From Clostridiales bacterium (lineage in GTDB: Bacteria > Bacillota_A > Clostridia > Oscillospirales > Oscillospiraceae), in the NCBI GenBank assembly GCA_019410105.1, contig DXTB01000007.1:1-41518 (forward strand): 41,518 nucleotides of DNA, read 5' to 3'. Shown in pieces: positions 21,899 through 31,542 of this stretch. The position numbers and the translations under genes are program-made. Each line of letters opens with the position of its first letter. Positions within the stretch are counted from its first letter, which is position 1. A model generated the notes under the pieces. The model worked only from the letters and a program-made list of their open reading frames with translations, was not told the DNA's origin and made no database searches.

Positions 21899-24800
21899 TC
21901 AAATCTCCATGGTCTCGCCTGCAGCCAGGAAATACAGGGCCCGGCGGACCACCTTCTTTTCCAGCACCCGCTCCAGGGCCCGGCTATATGCCTCCAGCTG
22001 GGGGCGGTAGTGCTCCGCCCGCTGCCGGACCTCCAATGCCGAGAACACACGGTCCGTTTTGAAGTCCACCACGGTCAGGCCGTCTGCCGTCTCGAAGCAG
22101 CAGTCCACCACGCCCTGGAGGAGGATTTCCTCCCCCGCCGCCGCGGCGGGATCGTAGTCCCGGGCATCCATCAGCAGGGTGAAGCGATACTCCCGCAGGA
22201 CGCTTCGGCTTTTGCGGATCTCCTCCGCCAGGGGGGAGCGGAGAAATCGCTCCAAAGGCGCGGTCTCCACGGCCGCGGCCTGCTGGTCCGTCAGCAGGCT
22301 CAGCTGCCGCAGGGCCTCGATCTGGCCCGCCACGTTAACGTTTGAGAAGTCTAGGTATTGCAGCACCAGGTGGGTGGCAGTGCCCCGCTCTGCCGGGGTC
22401 AGGCCCTGCCGCTCCCGCCGGAAATTCGGCTGGCTCAGGGGCCGGAGGTACGGGGTATGGGCGGCATACTCCGCGATCTCCTGGTCCGCAGGGCGGCCCT
22501 TCAGCTGGGTGGCCGTCACCTTGGCAGGCAGGGCCGTCTCCCGCTGGTAGGGGTAGATGAAAGACAGCAGCTCCGGGGCAAAGAGGGCGGTCTCCCCTGT
22601 CTCCTCCGCCGTCGCCTGGGGCCGGGCGGGCCGTTCCCGGTAATCCTCACTGTCATGTAAATACACTTGCCAGGGGCTGTCCTCTCCAATATATAGCTGG
22701 TCAATCTCTGTCTCCGCCATAGCCCGCAGGGGTGCGGCCTCCGGCCGGCACAGCAGGGGCAGCAGGACCCAGTCCCCCAGGGTGCGGCCCTCTGCCACCG
22801 TCTCCGGCAGCACGGGACAGGCAGCCACAGCGGCCAGCTTCTGGAGCCGCCCGGGGGCGTTGTACAGGGCGTCCACCAGGATCAGCTTCTCCTTGGGCCG
22901 GGTCATGGCCACGTAGAGGATGCGCTGCTCCTCCGCCAGGTTCTCCCGCCGCAGCTTTTCCTGAATGGCCAGCCGGGCCAGGGTGGGATACTGGATTTTC
23001 CGCTCCAGGTCGATGCGCTTGGGCCCCAGGCCCATGTCCGGGTGCACCAGCACCGGCGTGTCGAAGTCCTGCCGGGAGAACGCGTGGTCCAGATCTGCCA
23101 GGATGACGATGGGGAACTCCAGGCCCTTGGACTTGTGGATGCTCATGAGCCGCACGCCGGCAGCCTCCGCCGGGCCCCGGGTGGCGGGAGCCTGGTCCTG
23201 CTCCAGCAGCCGCCGCAGCTGAGTGACGAAGGCGAAGAGGCCCCGGTATCCATTGCTCTCAAACTTCTCCGCGTGCTGGCTCAGGGCGATGAGATTCTCC
23301 CGCCGGGCCGCACCATCATCCATGGCGCCGAAGACCCCCAGCACATTCAGTCGGTTGTAGATGTGCCAGACCAGGCGGTGGACACTCATGTCCCGGCCCG
23401 CCTGCCGCAGATCCGAGAGGATTGCCAGGAAGTCTTTGCAGTCCTCTCCCCCATCGGCGGTCACAGCGTCGTAGTAGTCCCCGGTGGGGGCGGCGGAGCG
23501 AACCTCCGCCAGCCGGTCCGCCGTGAAGCCGAACAGGGGTGACCGGAGGACGGAGATCAGAGGCACGTCCTGCCGGGGGTTGTCCACGATCTCCAGCAGG
23601 GACAGCATGACGGAGATCTCCATGGTGTGGAAGAAGTCCCCGCTCTCCTGGAAAGAACAGGGGATGTCCCGCTCCGCCAGGGCGGCGGCGAAGGCGGCAG
23701 ACCGGCTGCCGGGGGAACGCATCAGGATCACGATATCCTCCGGCCGGCAGGGGCGCAGGGTGCCGTCGCTCTCCGTGACGGGATAGCCCTCATCCAGCAG
23801 CTTCCGGATGCGCGCCGCCACGAACCGGGCCTCGGCGGTGACCTTCTTTACCGGCTTGTCATTCTCCCCCGCCTTCTGGTGGGCAGAGATGAAATGGAAC
23901 TCTGTCTGGCAATCCATCCGCTCCGGGTAATACGCCGCCCCGAAGTGGAGGGCCTCGTCCTCGCCGTAGTCCATCTCCCCCATCTCCACAGACAAAATGT
24001 TGGAGAAGATGAAGTTGGTGCTCTCCAAAATCTCCCGCCGGGAGCGGAAGTTGCGGGACAGCAGGATCTTCCGCTCCTCTCCGTCAGCCGCCTCCTGCCA
24101 GGACTTGAACCGGTTGTATTTTCCCAGGAAAATGGTGGGATCCGCCAGGCGGAAGCGGTAGATGCTCTGCTTCACGTCCCCCACAGTGAAGATGTTCTGC
24201 CCGTTTTTGGACACCGCCTGGAAGATGGCGTTTTGGATCTCGTTGGTGTCCTGGTACTCATCCACCAGGATCTCCCGGTATCGGGCCGCCACCTGCTCCC
24301 CCAGCTCTGTGGGGGCACCGCCGGAACCCACCAGCAGGCCCAGGGCCAAGTGCTCCTGGTCGGAGAAGTCGGCAGCGTTCAGCCGCAGCTTCTCCTGCCG
24401 GTACCGCTCCGCAAAGTCCTCCGTCAGCTCCAGCAGGGCCACCATGGCCGGGGCCACGGCAGTCAGGTCCTCCATAGCCTCCTCCTCAGAGACAGACAAC
24501 AGGCCCGCCAGCTTCTTCTCCTCCGCCTTGCACCGCTCCCACACCTGTTTCAGCGCGGCAATGCCCGGCTCGTCCTTCCGCCCCCTGGGGGTGGAAAGCC
24601 GGGGGAAGGCGACGGTCGCTTCCGTCTGCCGGGCCGCCTCCCAGGTCTGGACCTGGGCCAGGGCGTCAAAGGCCACAGACACCTGGAGAAACTTCTCCCC
24701 GTACCCCCGGTACAGCGCCTCGTCCCCCTCGGTCCGGGCGGAGGCGGACCGGAGCAGGGCCTCCCAATGGGCCCCCTTCCGGCGGATGGCGGCCAGCAGC

Positions 24801-25459
24801 TCGGCGGCGTAGGGGGTGTCATCAAAGCCGCCCTCCCAGCCGCCCCAGACGGTCCGGTTCTCCGCCAGCCACCCGGCCGGGTCCGCGTGGCTCTGGACCT
24901 TGTCGTACAGCTCCAGCACCAGGGCGGCCAGACGGCTGTCGTCCCGTCCGGCCCCCAGCGTGTCCGCCAGCAGGCCGCGGCCCTCGTCCAGCTGGTCATA
25001 GAAGTCCTCCAGCGTCCGGGAGAGCACCCGCTGGCGGATCAGCTGGGCCTCGTTATCGTCCAGCACCCGGAAGTCTGGGGTCAGGGCCCGGCTGTCCCCC
25101 TCCCGGGCCAGGAGGTGGGTGTTCTCCCGCAGCAGCGACGTGCAGAAGGCGTCCACGGTCTTGATGTCCGCCTGATACACCCGCAGCAGCTGCCGCCGGA
25201 GCTGCTGGTCCCCCGGCGTCTGGCCCAGCCGCTTGGACAGCTCGGAGGCGATCTTGCTCCGCAGCTCCGCCGCGGCGGCCTTGGTGTAGGTGATGATGAG
25301 GAAATCATCGATATTGCAGCCTTCCTCCGTCACATAGCGGAAAAGCCGGTCCACCAGTACCTTTGTCTTGCCGGAGCCGGCGGCGGCGGACACCAGCAGG
25401 CTGCCGCCCCGGTTTTCCACCACCGCCTGCTGCTGGGGGGTCAGGGTCAATTTTGCCAT
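21899..25459 (-). CDS. addA: Helicase-exonuclease AddAB, subunit AddA
   Basis: An 1186-residue UvrD-like helicase with a C-terminal nuclease, which processes double-strand breaks and with AddB recognises Chi. Walker A is SAAAGSGKT (about residues 24-32), helicase motif II is VDEYQD, and motif Ia/Ic-like TYTKAAAAELRSKI is present. The nuclease active site is complete (LQGVVDCCF, then VVDFKTD near residue 1133). Length is normal for Clostridia. ATG 25459 follows the addB stop by 1 nt, with GAGGAGG inside the end of addB, so expression is coupled. Confidence 0.97.
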   Translation of the reverse strand: MAKLTLTPQQQAVVENRGGSLLVSAAAGSGKTKVLVDRLFRYVTEEGCNIDDFLIITYTKAAAAELRSKIASELSKRLGQTPGDQQLRRQLLRVYQADIKTVDAFCTSLLRENTHLLAREGDSRALTPDFRVLDDNEAQLIRQRVLSRTLEDFYDQLDEGRGLLADTLGAGRDDSRLAALVLELYDKVQSHADPAGWLAENRTVWGGWEGGFDDTPYAAELLAAIRRKGAHWEALLRSASARTEGDEALYRGYGEKFLQVSVAFDALAQVQTWEAARQTEATVAFPRLSTPRGRKDEPGIAALKQVWERCKAEEKKLAGLLSVSEEEAMEDLTAVAPAMVALLELTEDFAERYRQEKLRLNAADFSDQEHLALGLLVGSGGAPTELGEQVAARYREILVDEYQDTNEIQNAIFQAVSKNGQNIFTVGDVKQSIYRFRLADPTIFLGKYNRFKSWQEAADGEERKILLSRNFRSRREILESTNFIFSNILSVEMGEMDYGEDEALHFGAAYYPERMDCQTEFHFISAHQKAGENDKPVKKVTAEARFVAARIRKLLDEGYPVTESDGTLRPCRPEDIVILMRSPGSRSAAFAAALAERDIPCSFQESGDFFHTMEISVMLSLLEIVDNPRQDVPLISVLRSPLFGFTADRLAEVRSAAPTGDYYDAVTADGGEDCKDFLAILSDLRQAGRDMSVHRLVWHIYNRLNVLGVFGAMDDGAARRENLIALSQHAEKFESNGYRGLFAFVTQLRRLLEQDQAPATRGPAEAAGVRLMSIHKSKGLEFPIVILADLDHAFSRQDFDTPVLVHPDMGLGPKRIDLERKIQYPTLARLAIQEKLRRENLAEEQRILYVAMTRPKEKLILVDALYNAPGRLQKLAAVAACPVLPETVAEGRTLGDWVLLPLLCRPEAAPLRAMAETEIDQLYIGEDSPWQVYLHDSEDYRERPARPQATAEETGETALFAPELLSFIYPYQRETALPAKVTATQLKGRPADQEIAEYAAHTPYLRPLSQPNFRRERQGLTPAERGTATHLVLQYLDFSNVNVAGQIEALRQLSLLTDQQAAAVETAPLERFLRSPLAEEIRKSRSVLREYRFTLLMDARDYDPAAAAGEEILLQGVVDCCFETADGLTVVDFKTDRVFSALEVRQRAEHYRPQLEAYSRALERVLEKKVVRRALYFLAAGETMEI

Positions 25460-25460
25460 G

Positions 25461-28400
25461 TTACTGTCCGCCTCCTCTCTCTGTCTCCTCTTCCACCTGG
25501 CGCCAGAACTCCTCCGGCTTTACCGGCAGGATGTAGTGCAGGTGGTCGCCGTCCCGCCCATCCTGGAAGTGGCAGGCGTCGGCCCAGTCGCAGTATTTGC
25601 AGAAGCTGTCGTCCTCATTGTGGCAGCAGGGGTCCGCGTCGATGTTGCCGTCCCGGACCTCCCGGGCGATCTGGTGGAGCAGCCGCTCCACATACTGCCC
25701 CAGCCGCCCAAGCTGATCGGCGGAGGCCAGGGCGCCGGACACGTCCCCCTCCCGGTTTACCCGCACCGGCAGGAACCGGGGACTTTGCAGAGCCTCGTGC
25801 TCCATGGCCTGGAGCACCTCCGGTTCAGAGAGCAGCAGGCCCGTTCGGCGCAGCTCCTTCTCTCGCTGGCTCTGGAGTTGCTCCGGCGTGATATTTCGCT
25901 CGGCGGAGAGAATCTCATCCCGGGCAGGGAGATACAACACCCCGGCGGGCTCAATGTCCATGCCAAACCGCTGCTTGCCCTCCTTTTTCAGGGCGAACAG
26001 GTACAGCAGCATCTGGATATCCAGGCCCATCCGGACGGCGGCCAGGTCAAAGGCTTTCTTGCCGGACTTGTAGTCCACTACCCGGAGATACAGTCTGTTG
26101 TCCTTCACCCAGCCGTCCACCCGGTCCACCTTGCCGCCGATTCGCAGCTCCGCGTCCGGCTCGCTGACCGTCACCGCCGGCAGTTCTCCGCGCTCGCCGA
26201 AGGACAGCTCGAAGGCCAGGGGCACGAAGTCGGAGCAGCGCATCTCCTCGGCGATCTGGTCCACCACCGCGTAGGCGGTGTTCCGCAGCCGGGCGAAGAG
26301 GTACCGGAACCGGGCGTTCCGGCCCTCCAGATTTTGGAGCACCTCCGTCGCATACTGCTCAATATAGCGCCGCACCAAGGCGTGGAGGTCCTCCTCTCCC
26401 ACTGCGGCAAAGCCGCCCCGGTCCAGCACGTCCTTTGTGACGTGCTCCAGCAGGTAATGAAGGAAGGTTCCGATCTGGGGGGCGTCAAAGGCCGCCGCCC
26501 GGCGGGCCTTGGCCTTCAGGCCGTACTCCATAAAGTAGGCGAAGTGGCAGCTCCGCAGCCGCTCCACCCGGGAGGCGGACATGGAGATCCGCTCCCCGTA
26601 CAGCGCCTGTACCGCCCTCCTGGAGAGGCTCCCCCGCTTCAGCGCAGCCGCCCGCTCCATGGCCGCCATGGGGGGCGCCAGGACCTCGTCATCTGCGAAA
26701 TACCGCCACAGGATCCCCCCTGGGGCGGTCCCTGCGGTCTCCAAGGCAGGGATCTTTGCTGTAAGGCGATAAGCCTTGTCAGTCCCTTCATGCTCGATAC
26801 GCAGCTCCGGAAACAGCGTCAGCAGGCGGTCCACTACAAAGGCAGGCCGCAGCTCTGCACCGGACACGTCCGCCGTGGGATAGCTGACCACCAGTCCCTC
26901 CCGGGGCTGAACCAGAGCGGCGTAGAGGTTCTGGAGCTCAATGCCCATCTGTTCCATGCCGCTGGGCGCCAGGCGGATGCCCCGCTGGGCCAATTCCTCC
27001 CGGTCATCGTCGTTGAGAATGCCGCCGCTCTGTCCCACAGCGGGCAGCACATGGTCATTGGCCCCCAGCAGAAACAGGTAGGCATCCGTGTGACGGTCAT
27101 TTCGGGTGATTTCCGTGACGGACACCTGGTCCAGAGACACGGGGATAGTGCCCACGCTGTACTGGGAGGCCACCTGCCGCAACAGGCGGCTGAATTCATC
27201 GGTCCCCATAGGCTCGTCCCCCAGGATCTCCACGAACTGGTCCAGGATGGCGCAGAGGATCTCCCACAGCTGGGCGGTCTCCTCCGCGTCCTGGAGGCGC
27301 CCTGCCTCCGCCTGGGCCCGCATCTGTTCCTCCAGCGCGTTCTGGAGATTCAGATGCTCCAGGAAACTATAAAGGGAATTTACTTTCTCCCCAGCTGTAA
27401 CGCCGGCTTTCAGCCCTTCATACAGCTCCGCAAGAGGTGCGCGTACCCGGCGGCGCAGCTCGTTCACCCGGTCCAGGCGGGCCTGGCGGCGCTTATCCCA
27501 AGGTGCGCCATAACCGTCCGGATTGTCGGTCCAGTCCACATCCCGGAGCCACATCTTCCCGTGGATCTCCCAGGTGAGAACGTAGTTTTCCAGCTCATCG
27601 CACTCCTCCGGCATCAGGCCCGCCAGGCCGGTCTTCAGCCAACGGAACATGTCCTCGTACTCCAAGCCGTTTTCCAGAGCGGAGAGGACGCCGGTGATGA
27701 GGCTCCACACGGGCTTTTCCAACATACTGCTCCGGCGGCTCAGATAGGCGGGGATGCTGTACCGCTCGAATACCGTCTCAATGGTGCCCTCGTAGTCGGT
27801 CATGTTCCGGGCGGCCACGGTGATATCCCGGTAGCGGCACTTCCCCGCCGCTACCAGGCGGCGGATGTCCGCTGCCGTCTGCTCCACCTCGGAAAAAGCG
27901 GTGTCCGCCTCCCGGACCCGGATGGCGGAGCTGTCTCCTTGGTAGGGCTCCCCCTCTCCGAAGAAGTGATGCTCCAAATATCCCAGGGCGGAGTCGTCGG
28001 CGCTGGTGAGCGTCCGGACCTCCCATGGGCAGCCCGCCTGGTCCGCCAGCCGCGTCAGCTGGTCCCGGGTGCGGAGAGAGACCTGAAACATCTCCTCCGC
28101 GCTGTCCGGCTCCCCCAGCAGCGTGACAGTGACAGACCGAGCCTGCCGCAGGATGCTCTCCAGCACCTGCCGCTCCTGGGCGTTGAAGTACGTGAAGCCG
28201 TCTACAAACACGTCCTTGCCGAAAGCGTAGCGGGAGGACTCCAGCACCTCGCAGAGCTTGGTCATCCGGTCCCGGGCATCAAGGCCGGGGCGGTACAGCC
28301 GGGACTCATAGGCGCCGTACAGCAGGCTCAGGTCCAGCAGCTTGTCCCGGGTGGCGCCCTGGATTTCCCGTGCCTGGCTCTCCAGCAGCTCTGGGGACAC

Positions 28401-28787
28401 GTCGTAGCAGCGCAGCTCGTCGAAGAGGTCCAGCAGCTGCTGTAAAAACGACGCCTTCTGAGAGGGACGGCGATACACCTTCAGCAAGGGGGCCACCTCT
28501 CCCAGGGCCTTCTGCAGGGTCAACAGCTTGCCGCCGGCATCCAATGTCACCTGAGCGGCGCCGCCGGTGATGGTCAGCACCCGGTCGCACAGGCGGCGGA
28601 AGCTGAGGACCTCCGCATGGCGGCTGGCAGTGTCTCCGCAGGCACGGCACAGATCCACCTCCGCCTGGTGGGAGGCGTGCTCCGGCACCAGTAGGATCTG
28701 CCGACTGGTATCCCCCAGTTCTCTGATCCGGCGGAGCACCTGTTCCGATTTTCCCGTTTTGGCCCGGCCCATCAGGATCGTCAGCAT
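25461..28787 (-). CDS. addB: ATP-dependent nuclease AddAB, subunit AddB
   Basis: A 1108-residue partner of AddA. The N-terminal Walker A-like GRAKTGKS (residues 6-13) is kept. The RecB-type nuclease site reads GKVDRVDGWV, then LRVVDYKSGKKAF (about residue 900). The four-cysteine iron-sulfur staple is visible: one Cys before the nuclease (SCHFAYFM) and a C-terminal cluster (CCHNEDDSFCKYCDWADAC). The chosen ATG at 28787 has AAAGGAGG upstream; the longer frame from 28814 has no ribosome binding site. It heads the addB-addA-SRPBCC-lipoprotein operon and is divergent from the DUF1643 gene. Confidence 0.97.
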   Translation of the reverse strand: MLTILMGRAKTGKSEQVLRRIRELGDTSRQILLVPEHASHQAEVDLCRACGDTASRHAEVLSFRRLCDRVLTITGGAAQVTLDAGGKLLTLQKALGEVAPLLKVYRRPSQKASFLQQLLDLFDELRCYDVSPELLESQAREIQGATRDKLLDLSLLYGAYESRLYRPGLDARDRMTKLCEVLESSRYAFGKDVFVDGFTYFNAQERQVLESILRQARSVTVTLLGEPDSAEEMFQVSLRTRDQLTRLADQAGCPWEVRTLTSADDSALGYLEHHFFGEGEPYQGDSSAIRVREADTAFSEVEQTAADIRRLVAAGKCRYRDITVAARNMTDYEGTIETVFERYSIPAYLSRRSSMLEKPVWSLITGVLSALENGLEYEDMFRWLKTGLAGLMPEECDELENYVLTWEIHGKMWLRDVDWTDNPDGYGAPWDKRRQARLDRVNELRRRVRAPLAELYEGLKAGVTAGEKVNSLYSFLEHLNLQNALEEQMRAQAEAGRLQDAEETAQLWEILCAILDQFVEILGDEPMGTDEFSRLLRQVASQYSVGTIPVSLDQVSVTEITRNDRHTDAYLFLLGANDHVLPAVGQSGGILNDDDREELAQRGIRLAPSGMEQMGIELQNLYAALVQPREGLVVSYPTADVSGAELRPAFVVDRLLTLFPELRIEHEGTDKAYRLTAKIPALETAGTAPGGILWRYFADDEVLAPPMAAMERAAALKRGSLSRRAVQALYGERISMSASRVERLRSCHFAYFMEYGLKAKARRAAAFDAPQIGTFLHYLLEHVTKDVLDRGGFAAVGEEDLHALVRRYIEQYATEVLQNLEGRNARFRYLFARLRNTAYAVVDQIAEEMRCSDFVPLAFELSFGERGELPAVTVSEPDAELRIGGKVDRVDGWVKDNRLYLRVVDYKSGKKAFDLAAVRMGLDIQMLLYLFALKKEGKQRFGMDIEPAGVLYLPARDEILSAERNITPEQLQSQREKELRRTGLLLSEPEVLQAMEHEALQSPRFLPVRVNREGDVSGALASADQLGRLGQYVERLLHQIAREVRDGNIDADPCCHNEDDSFCKYCDWADACHFQDGRDGDHLHYILPVKPEEFWRQVEEETERGGGQ

Positions 28788-28819
28788 GGCGGGACCTCCT
28801 TTGCGCAATTTCAAAATTC

Positions 28820-28852
28820 ATTGTAGCATATCCCGCCGATTCGTGCTATCCT
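28820..28852. promoter_or_regulatory. Divergent promoter region of addB and the DUF1643 gene
   Basis: On the minus strand, TGCTACAAT is an extended -10 (TACAAT at 28820-28825) for addB. On the plus strand, TGCTATCCT (TATCCT at 28847-28852) is an extended -10 for the DUF1643 gene. The two form a TAGCA...TGCTA inverted repeat. Clear -35 boxes are lacking on both sides. Confidence 0.5.
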
Positions 28853-28885
28853 GTTTCTTGAAGATTTTCCGAGGAGGACTGACCC

Positions 28886-29503
28886 ATGCACATTCCCCAA
28901 GGCCCCACAGCCGCCCTGGCGCTGGAGCTCTTCGACGACGCCCTGGTCGCTGCCCTCCGGCCGTCGCCGGACTATGATGTGAGCCGGTGGCTGTACGTCC
29001 CCAACCACTATTCGGAATACCGCTACATTCTGGGCACCCGGGGCCGGAAGCCCCTGATCTGCATGGGTATCAACCCCTCCACCGCCGCGCCGGACGCTCT
29101 GGACCCCACCCTCCAGTCCGCCCAGCGGATCGCGCTTTCCAACGGGTACGACAGCTTTTTGATGTTCAACGTCTACGCCCAGCGGGCCACCCGGCCCGAC
29201 GATATGGAGCGGTCCTGCAACCCGGTGCTCCATGCGGAGAACCGAAGGGCCTTCCGGTATCTCCTCTCTCTGTCCCCGGCCCCCGCCCTGTGGGCCGCCT
29301 GGGGGAACATCATTGAGAAGCGGGGGTATCTGATGGATTGTATGCGGGACTTTGCCGCCGACGCCAGCGCCGCCGGGGCCGAGTGGTTCACCGCCGGCCC
29401 CCTGCTGAAATCCGGCCATCCTCACCACCCTCTGTATCTCAAGGGGGACACGAAGCTGCTGGCCTTCGACATCGACAGATATCTGCGGGCCCGGGCAACC
29501 TGA
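28886..29503 (+). CDS. DUF1643 domain-containing protein
   Basis: A 205-residue soluble protein of the DUF1643 family, often found in phages and genomic islands as well as chromosomes; function unknown. Family blocks are CMGINPSTAAPDALDPTL, SNGYDSFLMFNVYAQRAT and the C-terminal HPHHPLYLKGDTKLLAFDID (residues about 180-199). The conserved His-Pro/His-His segment and the Asn-Pro-Ser loop suggest a nucleotide- or base-related active site, which is inference. ATG 28886 has GAGGAGG 8 nt upstream. Monocistronic, ending in a strong terminator, and divergent from addB. Confidence 0.9.
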   Translation: MHIPQGPTAALALELFDDALVAALRPSPDYDVSRWLYVPNHYSEYRYILGTRGRKPLICMGINPSTAAPDALDPTLQSAQRIALSNGYDSFLMFNVYAQRATRPDDMERSCNPVLHAENRRAFRYLLSLSPAPALWAAWGNIIEKRGYLMDCMRDFAADASAAGAEWFTAGPLLKSGHPHHPLYLKGDTKLLAFDIDRYLRARAT

Positions 29504-29520
29504 ACCGCTGCGAGGCACAA

Positions 29521-29557
29521 AGCAGGCCGCCCCCCAATGGGGGCGGCCTGCTGTTTT
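29521..29557 (+). terminator. Intrinsic terminator of the DUF1643 gene
   Basis: A 14-bp perfect stem (arms 29521-29534 and 29539-29552) followed by GTTTTTC. The convergent CorA gene ends 8 nt further on; its transcript could also use the stem, though less well. Confidence 0.9.
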
Positions 29558-29563
29558 TCTGTG

Positions 29564-30406
29564 TCACAGCCACTTTTTCTTCTTGAAGTAGATCACCAGC
29601 GCCGCCACGATCCCCACGCTCACCAGAATCACCGCCGGGTATCCGTACTTCCAGTGGAGCTCCGGCATCCCCACAAAGTTCATCCCATACCAGCCTACCA
29701 GCAGGGTCAGGGGCAGGAACACCGCCGTCACCACGGTGAAGATCTTCATCAGGTCGTTCTGCTGGATGGACAGCTGGGACTGATAGGCCTCCCGCAGTTG
29801 GGCCACGGACTCCCGCAGGGACTGGACCGCGTTCAGATACCGCTCCATCCGATTGCCCAAGTTTGCAAAGCGGCGGGTGTTCTGCTTGCCCAGCAGGCTG
29901 TTGTCGTTCTCCGCCAGCTCGTCAAAGATGGAATCCAGCTGCTCGTAGTACCGCTTCAGCCGCAGCAGCTCCTGCCGCCAAGCGATGATCCGGTCCAGAT
30001 ACGCCTCATGGGCACCGGTGAGCACCTCTGTCTCCCCATCGCTGATGTCCGCCTCCAGCCGGTCCAGATGGGCCATATCCCCCCTCAGCAGCCGGACGAA
30101 GAAGCGGTGGAGCACCTGCTCGTTGGACAGTGCCTCTTCCTCCGGCACCAGCAGGGCCGCCTGGGCGGCGTCCTCCGCTGCGTCGTCCTCACAGAAGACA
30201 AACAGGTCCTCCCGGTCCAGATACAGCAGCATCTGGGATGCTGCCGTCCGCTCGCTGCGCACGTCGTACCAGTCAAAGGCGATCAGATCGAAGTCCTCAA
30301 AGCCCTCAAACGCTTCGATCTGCCCCTCGTGGATGTAGTCCAGCACCTTGGCGTCCATATAGGGCTCCATCTCCCGGATGCGGGACATGGGCAGTACCTT
30401 TCGCAT
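29564..30406 (-). CDS. corA: CorA family divalent cation (Mg2+) transporter
   Basis: A 280-residue CorA-type channel subunit: a cytosolic funnel domain with a long stalk helix (DRIIAWRQELLRLKRYYEQLDSIF region), then two C-terminal membrane helices separated by the family signature YGMNF and a periplasmic loop (VGMPELHW). The basic end KKKK is typical. It probably carries Mg2+, Co2+ or Ni2+. ATG 30406 has GAGGAG 10 nt upstream. It follows a membrane protein gene by 24 nt and an XRE gene beyond that, so the three appear to be one operon. At 280 residues it is on the short side of the family. Confidence 0.93.
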   Translation of the reverse strand: MRKVLPMSRIREMEPYMDAKVLDYIHEGQIEAFEGFEDFDLIAFDWYDVRSERTAASQMLLYLDREDLFVFCEDDAAEDAAQAALLVPEEEALSNEQVLHRFFVRLLRGDMAHLDRLEADISDGETEVLTGAHEAYLDRIIAWRQELLRLKRYYEQLDSIFDELAENDNSLLGKQNTRRFANLGNRMERYLNAVQSLRESVAQLREAYQSQLSIQQNDLMKIFTVVTAVFLPLTLLVGWYGMNFVGMPELHWKYGYPAVILVSVGIVAALVIYFKKKKWL

Positions 30407-30430
30407 GGCGGTCTCTCTCCTCTCGGTCTC

Positions 30431-30982
30431 TCACAGGTTTTCCAGGCCGGCGTCCTTGGGCGGCAGGCCGTCATAGAGCCCGGCGCACTTCCACAGTGCC
30501 GCGAGAAACCAGATGATGCCCACCAGCAGGGCAATCAGGGCCATCAGTGCCAAAGCGTCCAGCAGCAGGCCGCCCAGCGTTCCGGCAATCTGTGCCGCCA
30601 ACAGGACAAACCAGGCGGTCCGTGCCGAAGTGCCGTTCAGATCTGTCCCATAATGGGTCTCCATCTCCAAAATGGCCTGGATCACGCTCCAGGAAATATA
30701 CAGGGCGACCGCCAGAGCAGCCAGCTCCAGGAGCGTACTCAGCCAGTTTGCGCCGGTCACGCCCAGCAAGTCTCCCACCCACAGGATACCCGTGTATATG
30801 GCCACAGCCACAGCAAAGGGGCGGAGTTTCCCGAATCGACCGCTCTCTCCCAACAATTCCCCTGCTGCCCGATAGAGTAAGATATAACCCGCAAAGGTCG
30901 GCAGCAGATTCAGTGTATGTCCGTTGATTGTCACATAAAAATTGATAAAGATCAAGAAGAACCCCCAAAAGATTCCCTTCAC
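30431..30982 (-). CDS. Polytopic membrane protein, unassigned
   Basis: A 183-residue membrane protein with five or six hydrophobic helices and no recognisable motif beyond small polar loops (for example the LPTFAGYILLYRAAGEL segment). It starts with GTG at 30982, which overlaps the XRE stop as GTGA; AGGAGG inside the end of the XRE gene lies 7 nt before it, so the two are translationally coupled. Pairing of an XRE-membrane regulator with a small membrane protein suggests a sensor/regulator unit, which is inference. CorA follows. Confidence 0.7.
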   Translation of the reverse strand: MKGIFWGFFLIFINFYVTINGHTLNLLPTFAGYILLYRAAGELLGESGRFGKLRPFAVAVAIYTGILWVGDLLGVTGANWLSTLLELAALAVALYISWSVIQAILEMETHYGTDLNGTSARTAWFVLLAAQIAGTLGGLLLDALALMALIALLVGIIWFLAALWKCAGLYDGLPPKDAGLENL

Positions 30983-31542
30983 TGCATTTCCTCCTCCCGC
31001 TTCTTTTGTACATGCCTTTTTCCGAAATACAGCACCAGCACCCCCGCCGCGATCTTCACGGCGGCGTACAGGGCCGGGAACAGCAGCACACCTGCCGGGA
31101 ACACGTCAAGCAGATTCACTCCGCCCATCTCCGCCATATCCCAGCCGATCAGACCCGTGAATCCGCCCAGCATCCCCCGGTACGCCAGATAAAACAGCGC
31201 CAGCTGCACCAGATCCAATACGCCCCAGGCGATCAGCACCCATCCCAGCAGGTACCACTTCCGCTTGCTAAAGGCCAAAAAACGCTCCACCCAGTCCTTC
31301 CGTTCCTGGGGCGGCGGCTGCTTCTCCTCCGGCTCCGTCTGCTCCGGCTGGAGGCGGAGCAGATAGTCTGTTGTCACACCGAAAATATCCGCCAGGGCCA
31401 CCACTTTGTCCGTCTCCGGCATGGTCTCGTCCCGTTCCCAGCGGCTGACGGCCTGCCGGCTCACCTGCAGGCGCTCGGCCAGCGCGTCCTGGCTCATGCC
31501 GGCTCTCTGCCGGAGGGATTGCAGCTTCTCTCCGAATGTCAT
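30979..31542 (-). CDS. XRE-family regulator with C-terminal membrane helices
   Basis: A 187-residue protein. Residues 1-65 are a Cro/CI helix-turn-helix (MSQDALAERLQVSRQAVSRWERDETMPETDKVVALADIFGVTTDYLL). A charged linker (EQTEPEEKQPPPQERKDW) leads to two or three membrane helices and a basic tail (KRHVQKKREEE). The N-terminus is paralogous to the pentapeptide-repeat XRE protein at 6663-7475. ATG 31542 is chosen because GGGAG lies 7 nt before it; an ATG at 31548 has no ribosome binding site. It is coupled by a 4-nt overlap to the next gene. The gap 31543-31742 contains only its promoter region, and I see nothing else there. Confidence 0.85.
   Translation of the reverse strand: MTFGEKLQSLRQRAGMSQDALAERLQVSRQAVSRWERDETMPETDKVVALADIFGVTTDYLLRLQPEQTEPEEKQPPPQERKDWVERFLAFSKRKWYLLGWVLIAWGVLDLVQLALFYLAYRGMLGGFTGLIGWDMAEMGGVNLLDVFPAGVLLFPALYAAVKIAAGVLVLYFGKRHVQKKREEEMQ

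Noticed and set aside
23627..28445. Long open frames opposite addA and addB
   Set aside because: Antisense shadows in a high-GC region; both AddAB subunits are complete and conserved on the other strand.
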